A stretch of DNA of 64,000 bases, from contig JAZARR010000197.1 of assembly GCA_037389465.1 (NCBI GenBank), positions 8,395,501 through 8,459,500 of the forward strand, in the 5' to 3' direction. Below, piece by piece: positions 39,776 to 51,766 of this stretch. The first letter of the stretch is position 1. Every line of letters starts with the position of its first letter. The stretch is from Baylisascaris procyonis. Lineage: Eukaryota; Nematoda; Chromadorea; Rhabditida; Ascarididae. Position numbers and translations under genes: made by a program. A model generated the notes under the pieces. That model searched no databases, was not told where the DNA came from, and worked only from the letters and a program-made list of their open reading frames with translations.

Positions 39776-40183
39776 GGCCCTCTTTTTGAGTGATGTGACT
39801 ATACCAATCCGCCAATTAACTCCTTTTGGCGCTAACTTTTTTTTTTGATATTCCCGAGAATTTCGCACTTTTTTTAAGGATTTGTTTTTTTTTTTTATTC
39901 ATGAGAGAAATATTTGTTTATAAGAAAGCGGCGATTTGAATTGTTGTTTTATCATTGGAAATAATATAGTAAAATCATTGATTGGATTTAAATAAGAAAA
40001 GATGTTGAAAGTAGATCTTTGATTTTGAGGGGAAATTATTCGCAAAGAAATATTATTTATTAAATATATTTATTGAGATTGCTGATATGTCTTATATATT
40101 TGCCTTATGAAGCGTTGAAGGATTTTCTTATTACTGAAAAGTATACTAAATTCACTTAATCATTCAGTTTGAGCTCATTGTAT

Positions 40184-40285
40184 TGATGGACATTGGTTGA
40201 TCTCAAATGACCGTCACTTGAGCGCGCTTATTAATGAAGTCTTGTAAACTTTCTGCTGGACATTGGTTGACCTCAAATGACCATC
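40184..40285 (+). repeat. 32-bp direct repeat pair 70 bp apart
   Basis: GGACATTGGTTGATCTCAAA with continuation TGACCGTC occurs at 40184-40215 and again, with about three mismatches, at 40254-40285. Confidence 0.75.
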
Positions 40286-43200
40286 TCGAACCACCGTTTA
40301 TTGGACTTCAACTTAGTAATAAGATGAACTAAGGGAATACAAGATCTGTCTTCATAAACTTTGAAAACATGTCAATAGTACTAAGAAATACTCTCCATTC
40401 ATGTATAAAGTAATTGGGAACTATTCATTTAATAGTAAGTAATCCCGTTTTTTTAATTTCGTTGTAAATAAGGAATTATTTATTGGCATTGCGAATTTCA
40501 ATAAAATCGAAAAACATTTGAAATTCGTTACATTCACGTAAATCGTTTATTTCATTTTGTTACCAGTTTTATTCCTTATTGCTGAGAAAATCGGGTCTTT
40601 TGTCTATTTCCTTAAATTTCCTTTAAGTTTAAATTTATGTTGCATCAAGTTTAAAGGATTTAAGTGTCCATAAATTTTTTCTCTGTAAATATATCTAATA
40701 TCCAGTAAGGACAAAATCTACTTATATTTCTTTGTAAATACCTAACATTTCTTTGTGAAAAAAAGGATAAATTTATCTATAGGTTTATATCGCATATAAA
40801 TATTGTCTCGATCTTAATGCCTAACATATGTAGTAAGCAATTTAAATAGTTTCGAAAATTTTAATTATTATAAATTTTAGTAATTTTCTTTTTTTTTTAA
40901 GCCAATTGTTTGTTATCTTTACAGTGATTCCATATGGTAGATTTTTCGGCAAACAGATCCTTGAATTTCATCGATCGTTAGGCGATCAAAATAAAATTTT
41001 AGGCGTTTTTTTTTCGAAATTTCATTGCGCATTTCTGCGCTTGGTCGATTTATTATGAACGACGAATTTTGCAACAATTAATTCTAATTCACCACCTGTT
41101 TTTTGTGCTCATTTCATTAGAAATAATCCATATTGAAATATTGTGATCTCATTAAAAACTTTGAATTCTTCAACGGTCACTTAAGCTTTTTCACTAAAGC
41201 TTATGTACTGGAAGAATATGGGCATTTATGAAATTTTTTTATTCTGTCAAGGGTACTTCACAGTTCTCATGCAAAAAGAACACTTGTTTTATATATTTTT
41301 TTATTTTTTATTTTTTTAAAAACATTTTTATCATCAACAATAAGTCAACAAAATTTTTGCGCCATCAGTTGCTTCTTTTTTTTTTTCTCACAAATACCAA
41401 TGAAAAGGTAAAAATCTATGCCTCATCAGCAGTTTATTTCATTTGATCGTTTTGCCGAACGTTTCTTCACATTCGAATTTCATCGCTTGCATTCACTATT
41501 TGTTTCTTCTTCAATTCAATATTGCTTGCTTGCGGGTCCTTTATTTTTTGAAAAAAAAAAATAAATAAATAAAATGTTTTAGATTATACGTAAACAAATG
41601 CCAATCTTATGAGGGAATGAAGTTCAGCAAGAAAAAGCCGCATATATGTGTTGTCATGTAGCAAACAAAAGGTATATGTGTTGTCAAAATTTAATATAAA
41701 ATTGAAATCATCGTTCTTATTACCTGCTCAGTATTGAGCTAATAGCGATGAAAAATACGCTCAGCGTTTTATTCTTTTTTCTTTTTTTTTTTTTGAAATT
41801 GGCACAGTTCCAATTACTATTATACATTAGATGAAGATTGCATATTTTTGATAGTTATACATTATACGCTGTCGAGTTTATCGATAAAAAGTTTAATTTT
41901 ATTCTCAAAAAGATGAAAATAATTTTTTTGGGGGGGGAAAAAAATTTTGCGCTGTTAAATTTTTTTGCCGCCAATTTGAAATTATTCTATTAGATGATTA
42001 TTTTGAATGTAGATCATGCTATCATGCCAATCGTATATCGTACTGTATGCTGTTTAAATAATTTTTTTTTTTTTTGATATAGTGACGCTGTTTTAGTGAA
42101 TTGAAGAAAAAAAAAAAGGTTTTCATATTGCATCTTTAAACGATTCGATTTCGCGTTTAGTAAACATACGCCAACAATTTTTTTTTTTTGGTTAATATGA
42201 TTGCCTTTATCGTTGCAAAGACACTCCTCCATCTAAACACATTTCAAATATTTCGTATAGTGAAAGTATTTTTTTTTCATTTCAAAATTTTCATAAAATA
42301 TTCATAAATGAAATTATTTGATAAATGGTGAAAAATAAAAAATTAATCGGAATTAAAATAGTTGAATTTCATGAACAATTTAAATAATTAGTATATTAAG
42401 TATAATCGGTCAAATAAAAAAAGTAATTCAGAAAATTATTCCTGCTTAGTATTTCTCAGAATATACAACAAATTTTTAGCAAAAAAATTTATTACATTTT
42501 ATAGTTTTTGCTTTTATATTATCTCATTTTTGAGTTAATTATTTTGGCTGCTAAGGTTCTATTTTATTGTTAGAGTTGATGATTCCACTAATACTTACCC
42601 CAAGAGGAGGGTACTTCATCAACAGTAAAGAATAAAAACAAAAAGCGAATAAAACGAACGAAATGAATGAAAGAGATGGATATCATATTCATAGATTTGA
42701 GTTAGCCTAATTATTACTTACATTGACTTCTACCTAAATATATTTAATATATAAAGTATTGTTCCCTTTCTAAAAGTTGTGGACTATATATATATATATA
42801 TGCATAATCGTCCAAAATTCTAGAAATTCGGTTTGAACTTAGTGAGAGGAAAATCTTTTTTCTCTCATTATAGTAATGTGAAGTAATATGGTAGATATTT
42901 GAAAAGAATTGGCGGCAAAGTTCAGGTTTTTGAAAAGTTCATCGATGCGCTAAATAATCCGCTTTTCATCACACTCCATTTATAAGTATTTATACGGTGG
43001 AATTTAATCCGCTTCGCTATGAGAGATTTCCACAGATTTCTTTCATAATCATACATATTTGTGTAAATTTTATTTCAAATTTTCCCGCTAAAATTTCAAT
43101 TGTGTAATTCAAAGATAGAAATTTTTTTTGAATTATAATTTAATCGTTTATGCTTTATTTATGAGTAAAAATTACCATTGTTGATCTGAAATTTATCGCA

Positions 43201-43586
43201 TTGTAAAAAATTTAAAATGTTTTGCCCGTATAAGGCTGGGAGAGTCACTTCAATGAACCTTTATTGTGAGGATGGGGGGGGGGGGATAAAACTTAAGATA
43301 GAGAGGATATGCGGGTCATAGTGAATATCTACATTGTCAACACTTTAACCATCCCAGTTCCCTAATTGTTTCTTTTTATGTTAACAAAGTACAGAACTGT
43401 CGCACTCCATTCGTAGCAAACGATTTACATTGCTGCTTTATAACGATTATATTTTACCATTTATTTTCAATGATTACGATAACCACAGTAGTTTTTTTTT
43501 GCATTCTCTAGGGAGAATATTCTAAAAAAAAGTGAAATTCAAAATAGCGCCTAAGATTTTAAAATTCAAATAAAAATATGTACACA

Positions 43587-43710
<124 letters not shown>

Positions 43711-43804
43711 ATATTTTCTTATAGTAGTAACCACTGCATAAGGAAATATGATTGAATTTGCTTTCGTTGATAATGCCATATGCCTTCACTTCCGCTGTTG
43801 CTTC

Positions 43805-43807
<3 letters not shown>

Positions 43808-43859
<52 letters not shown>
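43808..43859. repeat. (AT)n microsatellite, about 52 bp
   Basis: Alternating A and T with one TT interruption near the right end. Confidence 0.97.
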
Positions 43860-45421
43860 CAATTTTCTGACACTATGTAATTGGGAGAATGTTCAATCGT
43901 CCACTATGGATTGTTGATTCTCCCATTGGAAATTGAATTTGAAATTCAAATTTTTGATGAACATTTCGAAAAGATCGAATGTATTGACATAGTGTAAACA
44001 TTGAGCTGTGCCAATATTTGCTAACCCACTGTACATTTTCCCTTTTTTTTCAAATTCGAATATTTTACGATCATCGATGTGTAAACAAATTTTCTATGAA
44101 AAAAAAAATTCTTTCATAACTATTCAACCAACCGTTATTAACTAACTTTGCACTAATAAGCGTATTTGAAAATGATGCGTTATTTTTTTTTCTATCTCTC
44201 TCAAATAAATTTTGAGCATAGTTGCTTTTTTTTTTTAATTAAGCATGTCTCTCTTGACGATCATGCTATTAAATGACTGATTATACGATATGTAATTTTT
44301 TTTTTAAGAATAAGAAACTCCTCGTTTGCTCCAGTCTAAGAGATTCCAATTCAGTTTCATTGAAAATATTTTAAAAAAATTTTTTTAAATGATTTTAGAC
44401 GTTGTTTTCGGGACGCGCCAAAATTTAACTTCAAATATGAAACACAAATTGTCGGCATTATTTTTCTTGTTTAAAGAATTACATCGATATATCGTATCAA
44501 CACCTAGAGATGCCTTACATCCGCTTTATCTACGCTTTACATCTTTCATTTGAAAATTGTTAAGCATATTATCTTGCTACCAGCCGGTTGGCTTATCTTT
44601 CAAATCATTTTAGACAATTTCATATCATTAATAAGCTGAATATTGTTGAATAATTTTACACCAAAAATATTTTCATTGATTACCATATCAACCGATAGGC
44701 AAGTCTATTCAAAAATTCTCGATCTTCGATACTTTCAGAGAATTTGAAATAATGAAATTTTTTTCTAATCAAATATAACATCTTTCACGCATAAAATACT
44801 TCCCATAGCGATTTTTTGAATTTTTTTTTTTTAAGCCATTCAAAACGACTTCATCGCAATAATTCAAAATAGCCATCAATGGGAAATTGCATTTCATTTT
44901 CATATATGAATTGGCTTCGTCGTTAATACGCTTTTTCAATTATATATCCTAATGAGCAATTATTTACCTCTTTTTTTTCAGATGTAAACAGAAAAAATTT
45001 TCTTTCATCTATTTTCTAATTTTTCTTAAAAATTTCCCATCATAAACTTGAAATAATATCATCGAAGAAATCAGTTCAGTAATGAAAATGCGCCATAACC
45101 ATAATTGGCAGATTGAAAAGCATTTTGATTGATGTGGCGATCATTTTTTTAATTCATAAAAAAAAAGTTTTAATTCGATTTAAGTGATTTATTGAGGATA
45201 AAAGATGATTATATTTGGTTATAGTGTAATTTTCTTGCAATAATTCCCTGAAAGTAATTTCAATGCCGAAAATTTTTTGGATAGACATTTATACTCTGAT
45301 GTTTGATGTTATTGCGGGATTGATGGTGCACTTTCTCTGTGGGCATTTTTGCATGAATATGTTTAAAAAAGCATTTTTAATGCGATTTATATCATCAATA
45401 ATGGGGATTATTAATTCTGGG

Positions 45422-45476
<55 letters not shown>

Positions 45477-45479
45477 TTT
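45422..45479 (+). repeat. (TTTA)n microsatellite
   Basis: About 14 perfect TTTA units, followed by degenerate TTTG and TTAT units. Confidence 0.97.
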
Positions 45480-46257
45480 GTCTCTTGATTTGTTTGTTTA
45501 TTTATTATCATTATTATTATTATTATAACAATAATGGTTATTAAGAGACTAAGGTTGTTTCTATGAATTCACTCGTGCTTATATTGTTACAGTAGAATTT
45601 GCAAAATTAAACATACGACGAAAGAATGTGATAGGTAATGGTAATGGGTCATTAAATTATATGGAAGTTTTTTCTCTCGTTTTAAGATGACTTTTGAAAT
45701 TCTTCATTGAAAAACCTTTTCGATGAATAAATATATGAGGTTTTTTTTTATTTTTCCTTATTTTTCTAAAAAAAATTTTCATCCTTAACAATTACTTACT
45801 TAAATTGCGATAAATTTCCATCATTTTTTTTTTCAATATTTTTTTCTTCGATGTGAATCATTCAGCGATGAAATGTTTATGCCAATTTATAGAATCCTTT
45901 CCGATGATTCATTGCATAATTTATTTTTTTTAAAAATATATTTCAATTATTCTTCACTTTATTATTTTCTGCCTCAATCTTATCATATAATCTTATCGTA
46001 TTATCTGAAAGGCTGATTTATTTCACGTCAGTGGGCTAAGAGTTGAAACTTTTACATTTTAGAGAGGCAGTCTTGATTCAATTTTGTATTTGTACTTCCT
46101 CTGACTCTTAATCTTCGCTTTCAGTTCTTTTTTTTTTTTTCATTCCTCTCTATTGAGCTAGTCAATGGGCAGAAAATCAATTAGAGAGAAAGTCGGCCGA
46201 TTAAATTGGCATGTGAAAGGATAGCTAGGGATCATCATAACATTTCATCTTATAGTG

Positions 46258-46490
46258 GACCTTCTAGCAAAGAAATTTGAAGGGGATTTGTACATGATCC
46301 CCTTCCAAGAGGCTTCAAAGAGACTTGTAGACGATCCTTTATCAGGGGGTTTCGAGGAGACTTGTAGACGATCCTTTGTCAAGGGGTTTCGAGGAGACTT
46401 GTAGACGGTCCGACGATCCTTTGCCAGGGGAGTTTCAAAGAGACTTCTAAAGGATCCTCTACCAAGGTGTCTCAAAAAGACCTCTCACCG
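46258..46490. repeat. 37-bp minisatellite, about 6 copies, GC-richer
   Basis: The unit begins GATCCTTTGTCAAGGGGTTT and ends GAGACTTGTAGAC. Three central copies are very alike; flanking copies are degenerate, and one has a small insertion (ACGGTCCG). The array is notably richer in G+C than its surroundings. A minus-strand frame crosses it, but the 37-bp period shifts frame each unit, so it is not a coding repeat. Confidence 0.85.
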
Positions 46491-46530
46491 CCCATCCCCT
46501 CTCACTACCATATAACAGTGATTCATCATT

Positions 46531-46676
46531 TTACACTCAGAAGCTCACCACATTCACGCACGATGAGCGAGGTGTTCGTTTCCTTTAGCGATAGCATTGA
46601 TGAAGAATATATTCAAAAAAAAAAGTACAAGCAAGTTTTGCTTGCAATAGCATACGATTCAACACCGATTGTTTAA
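46531..46676 (+). CDS. Candidate short gene (37 aa) with acceptor just upstream
   Basis: An acceptor-like TTACACTCAG ends at 46540; ATG follows at 46563 and the frame closes with TAA at 46674-46676. The product starts MSEVFVSFSDSIDEEYIQ and ends AYDSTPIV: balanced acidic and hydrophobic residues, no signal peptide. AATAAA-type signals occur about 150 nt downstream, near 46828-46845. The acceptor-then-ATG arrangement would suit a trans-spliced transcript. I recognise no family. It sits between the 37-bp minisatellite and an E2F-like site (46686-46693). Chance is a serious alternative at this length. Confidence 0.22.
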
Positions 46677-49600
46677 GTGGAAAACGCGCCAAAAATCATC
46701 AACATTGTGTTATGTGCACCTGTCTGGCACAACCTTTACCACACAACCTGTTCCTCACATCAACACTTGTTGTTGTTGCTCAAGCCCTGTTTCTTTGTTA
46801 ACGTTCGTTAGCCGCTAAAGCCGCCAAAAAATAAAAAATAAAAAATACCGGTATTTCCGAATTAAAAATTTTGAGTTGAAATTTTGCACTCTCTATTCCC
46901 TTCCGATAAATAGCTTTCAGGATGAAATGAATTTTATAAACGTTTCAGGATTGCATTCACTTGCTCTCTCCCGCCGCTTCATTTCCGTTTTTTTGCGCTC
47001 AGATGCTGCTGTGAAAAATTGATCTCATAGCGACCAGAGATATTATTGCCAGAACTTGAGTGATAACATAATCGTGGATTTTGCATGTCATATGAAGAAG
47101 CAGTTATGGATTTTGATCTTCACATATCTTCAGGGAGAAAATTCCCTCACTTACTGGGAGCCTTCCAGTCTATCTTTCGCTTCCACTCTTTTTTCATTAC
47201 AAGTTTGCATAAGAGGAATGCAACAATACCTACTCTATTCTGGAAAGAACAAATTTTTCTTGTTAAAGAATGACAGAGTTGTATATATATTCATTACTAG
47301 AGATACCTCAAGTCTTGCACAAAAAAACTTTCATTAAATAAAGTCATATACAACTGTAACTATCGTGGGAGTTGAATTTCTTTACGAAGAATGCTATTGG
47401 CGTTTTGAATTTAAGGTGACATGGTTGAATTTATATGATTATCCAATCCAGCAATGTGTTATCCCAGATTATATGGTGGATTTTCAGCCAAATGGCAATT
47501 GGATCAGTGATCGATCGGACCGTCTAAATGTTGAATAATTCAAAATGTTTTTTTTTTTAAAGTCTCGCAAAAAATTATTTGCAATTTTTTCACAGTGTCA
47601 ATAATTTAATTAAGAAAGTAATTGATATTGGCGCGCGCATTTTGCAATCTCTTCGAAAAAAAAGTGCTCATTTTCTGCAGATATTGGCAAATAAAGATGC
47701 TCGTTTCTTTTTGATGTTGACCCTATTTTGTTCAATTCCTCTTCAACTTTGCACCTAATTTATACGCGCTTGTTACTGGGAGAAAAATTTTTAAAAAGTT
47801 AAAAAATGTTCACTTCTTTTTCGTGAAAATATTTATTTGTTCAGAGTTTTAAAAAATTTTTTTTCACTTCAAATAAAAATTCATTGCTATAGATAACGTG
47901 AATTAGGCTGCTGATTCTTTTCGTAGCATATTATTTTTAATTTTATGTACTATAAATATTGGAAAATTGAATATGATTTTTTTTTCATTTTCGATTTTTT
48001 TTTTATTTTTTTAAATGATTTTTTTTTTTCAAAAAGCAATTTTTCTTTTTCATAAAAAGCGGTAAATTTTCACAAAAATCTTTTTTTGTCTTAAAAAATG
48101 CTGCATTTTCTTTATCAGTATATATTTATATCAATCATAAAGACTAGAGGATTTATTATGATTGGGTCATTATTTAAGTAAAACAAGAAATACAATATTT
48201 GATGCACTTTAACATGAGAACGTCGCCGCTTTCTGTTCATGTTTTGTTTGCGTTGCACATTGATCATACTGTATCGATGAGCGATATCACCCGTTACAGT
48301 ATTCTTGTTTGTTAGAAAAAAAACAGTCAACCTTTTTTGCAATTTTTTTTTTTTTGTTAATCTAGAATAACAAAGAATAAAGCAAATAAGCTAATATTTA
48401 TTTTCATTTATTTTTTATAAAATTTAAGAGAGAGTTTTTTTTAATGAATAAAATAATATTTGATATAAATATTATTGTTGTTATGAGTATAACATCTAAA
48501 TTATAAAAATATCAACTTGTTTTGAGTTGATAAAAGTAAATTGAGTGGCTTAATTGTGGTCGTAGACTTGAACGATGCGAATCCAAAGCGATACGAATTC
48601 CAATCTAGAAACTGATTAGAATACCATTAACTAAAAAGAGATGTCAGTAGGTCATCGAGAGAGTGCGAACTAAATCGTTGATAAGGTGTCAACCAGAGCA
48701 ATAATAAGGCGCTAATTGTATTGTGAAGAAAGGAATGCATTTTTGCACTTGCCATAACGTTGACAAAAGCGCCAATAATCTATTGTTAAATTTGCATTAG
48801 AAAAGGAAGATTCAAATATATCTATAAAAGAAGAGATTAAAAATTGCAACTTACAATTTGCATTTCCGTTTTTTTTTTTGCAATTATTTTTTGTAATCAA
48901 AATTTTACAAAATAATTTCTTTTCAATTGCAATTAAACTTCCGTTAGAATTTCTCTTCTTTTGTACTACCCCACTATTCTCATCTAAATAGATCGAATAA
49001 GCGATAATAATGAATAATTTTTTTTATTTTTATTCACTAAAATAGCGAAGTGGGAAAAAAAACACTGCAATGGAATGTAATAGTGAACAAACGAAATCAT
49101 TTGTGCAAAATCTATAAAACGCATCGTTATGTGTTTTTAAGATTTGACGAATTCTTTTGACGTTTTCACATTCCATTCAACGCGCCAATTTGATCCATTA
49201 TCGCTATAGAATTACTTCTTGAAATGTTCGTTTTGAAATGACCATCTATCGATATATCAAAGGTGTATGCTAACTATTTTTCACAAAAAAAGTTATATTT
49301 TACGAGGGAAACTTTATAAACATAAAGAAAAGACTGATAGTATATTTATATGTGTATGGCATATATGTATAGGCGTATGTGCGTCTGTATGCGCCCGTAT
49401 TTGACGATCTATAATAATAAACATAAAGATGTGCATGTAAATTTTCACATCCCCTTAGCTCTAACTGAACTTCGTACGCAAACTTCCTCTATGTTAAAGA
49501 GGCTCAGGCTTTATGGATGGGAATATGACTGCATTTCCGGCAAGAGATATTCTTGGATATACAGAATAGTATGTAAAGGGAAGTTCGTGTGATTTTCACG

Positions 49601-49900
49601 GGTTTGCAGTGCCCCTAATTCCCTACTCACCTTAACGTAGGAAAAGAAGCAATCAGCGATCTACAAAAATATAAAATAACCAAAAGCAAGCAAATTCGAC
49701 CCGATGGAATTTCTTCAAGGCAACCTGAATGATAGGCAAAGCGCAACAAATTTCATGAGTTTAGCTTCAAAATTTCTTCAATGAAATTCTCGAATAGATA
49801 GGTATATTGTCAAGCAAATAGGCATAGAAAGGGAAATGAATTGTAATAAAATTCTTTCATTCGATTTATTCATAAGATTCATTTATGTTTCTATTAAACA
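46677..49900. other. Spacer with one weak coding candidate
   Basis: Mostly T/A-rich. The plus-strand frame 47085-47273 (62 codons, starting MSYEEAVMDFDLHISSGRKF) overlaps another, 47056-47337. An AATAAA lies at about 47336-47341 and an acceptor-like ATATCTTCAG at about 47131. Frame choice is ambiguous and no homology is recognised, so I do not call a gene. Nothing else stands out to 49900. Confidence 0.35.
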
Positions 49901-50060
49901 TTAAAAGCTATATTTCAAATTCTTCGCCATATCAGCATTGGCTACAATCACCAGATGTCCATATTTATGCCTGTGTCCACCAACGTTATCTAATGTCCAC
50001 CCAGCTGTCGCTAAGAATTCACGAATAGAGAAGGGAAACCATCGACTAAAGACTTTATTG
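49872..50060 (-). CDS. Candidate 3'-terminal exon, unknown protein
   Basis: The minus-strand frame reads RWFPFSIREFLATAGWTL, then DNVGGHRHKYGHLVIVAN, and ends NLKYSF with TAA at 49903-49901. AATAAA follows about 25-30 nt downstream (near 49872). Possible acceptors are GTCTTTAG at about 50048 and AATTCAG near 50075. The peptide has an even, globular-looking composition. The opposite strand is also open (49938-50159), so strand is not certain. I found no upstream exons that join convincingly; the minus-strand frame 51282-50890 (130 codons, KFIWKGNYFPSQLRVSCETA) could belong to the same transcript but lacks a good acceptor. Confidence 0.2.
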
Positions 50061-51547
50061 GGATTGATTACTGAATTAAGTGTATCTATTGTTGAATGGA
50101 AACGGTTCAAAAAAAACTACTGTATCAAAGCATACGATCAGGAGGCATGTGTTCATTGATGTCAGTAAGTATGTCGATTATTCAAGTCCACTTCGAACCA
50201 TATGACAAGGACATCACTTATTGCCATCCCGCCAATTTCTATTTCAAGCTTATGATCTACATCTATATATCGAATATTACTGTAACAAAAAAATGACGTC
50301 ATTTAAGAAATTCGTATTTTATTTAATGGAATCGATTACTATTGGTAATCAATTACTAAAAATTGAAGAAAATACTTTAAAAAATAGAAAAAAAATTTTT
50401 TAAATTTTTTTATTTGAATGATGTCAATGAGATTATTCATCGGGACGATGGAGGTTTTAGTTCAAATAAAATTTACCCAGTCCTTTCCATTATTTGCCAT
50501 AGTCATCCCTAATTTGTACCAAATCATTCTTGATGTAGTCCTTAGATGTTGTTCGGTTGATATCGCAAAGGTGTGTTTTAATAATTTTAACTCTCCGCAT
50601 TTCGCTCATTCCTTCAGTCCTTCCGTCAGACATCCTGAACGATGTCCCATATTTAGCCTCTCCTTTGGATTTATTCGTTTATAGATATCGGCCGAATTTA
50701 AATCTGGTGGGATTCGCGTAGAAGGAGAAACTAGCGCGATATAAATATAAATTATATATGCACATCACTCAAATGTATATATAGTAGTGCCTAAATTTTT
50801 TTTTTAATATATTCACCTTTATTTATTCATATTAATATATAGTGCATTGATGTGTGCTAAATTTTCTTAGAGTTGAATTACTATAAATTTTATTCCTCTA
50901 TGTAAGTGAATATGAAGCAGTGTTTAAATGCATAAGTTAATAAAAATGAACACCTAAAATATAAAGTTTTTTTAGCAGTAATGCATGTTCGATTAGATAG
51001 TATATGCATGAATATGGTATAGTGCATGTGTGTATGCAACAAGAACCAGTCATCTAAAACACAACACACAACCAGTTTGAATTTTAGGCGGCAAGCTGCT
51101 GTTGAAGCGTTGTTTACAGCCGCAAGTCCTCGAAGTGCACTTGCTTTATTCGGAGAAATAAAGCACCCATCCACTAACCTTTGATGAACGAACATTAATA
51201 CCTTTTTTGCTGTTTCACATGACACTCGAAGTTGACTTGGAAAATAATTTCCTTTCCAGATGAATTTTACGAATTGCATCAATGAGGTCTCAAAATTGGT
51301 ATCACCCGCATTCCTATTTCCTACCCCTCCCTCCCCCCCCCCCCCCCCCCATCAAGTCGTTTCGCTCGTATTTTATAAAAATGCCCTTCAAGAAAGCAAT
51401 CCATCAATGAGAATCATATGACAGTTCCTTTCCAGTTCAATATACATGCCATATGGATATGCTTGTGCTGCTGTCTTCCGTTGTCGCCTCAACGGCTTAT
51501 GTGAGACACAGATGAGCGTGCCTCTCCATAGTATCTAATGGATAGGC
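50061..51547. other. GC-richer stretch with open frames on both strands, unresolved
   Basis: Patches at about 51040-51190 and 51420-51530 are richer in G+C than the background, and several frames are open through each. The longest is minus 51282-50890 (130 codons). A strong acceptor TTTTTCTTTCAG faces the minus strand with its last base near 51577. An 18-C run (51333-51350) separates the patches. Exons are possible, but no consistent model emerges. Confidence 0.3.
51333..51350 (+). repeat. Poly(C) run, 18 nt
   Basis: Eighteen consecutive C after CCTCCCT, giving a G run on the minus strand. Such long C/G runs recur in the window (36131-36143, 57262-57272, 61391-61403, 5375-5386). Confidence 0.95.
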
Positions 51548-51766
51548 GCTTTATTCCTCTAAACAACCAAACGATCCTGAAAGAAAAATGAAGCCGAATC
51601 TGAAGTATCGGCTCAGTAAACTATAGATATATGTTTCCGGCAGTGAAGCTGCTCTTTTATAATGGCGCAAATGTCACGGGCGCTTTTGTCGTGATTTCTC
51701 GACATCCCTTTCGAGAAATGTCTTGCTATTTCCATAGTTTTGATGCCGCAATATCCTGAAGTAGGA
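51548..51766 (-). CDS. Candidate short gene (40 aa) with trans-splice-like acceptor
   Basis: On the minus strand a pyrimidine-rich stretch ends CCTACTTCAG (last G at 51756). ATG follows 20 nt later at 51735, and the frame runs to TGA at 51615-51613. The product begins MEIARHFSKGMSRNHDKSAR and continues DICAIIKEQLH: basic, probably helical, cytoplasmic by composition. A poly(A)-type AATAAA lies near 51553-51548. A second strong acceptor, TTTTTCTTTCAG, lies between, so a further exon is possible, but the only donor available (GTTTAC) is poor. The coding block is GC-richer than its flanks. No family recognised. Confidence 0.28.

Noticed and set aside
50890..51282. 130-codon minus-strand frame (KFIWKGNYFPSQL)
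   Set aside because: No good acceptor, no start context, runs through C-rich and AT-rich low-complexity ends, no family recognised. Kept only as a possible partner of the orphan exon near 50.0 kb.
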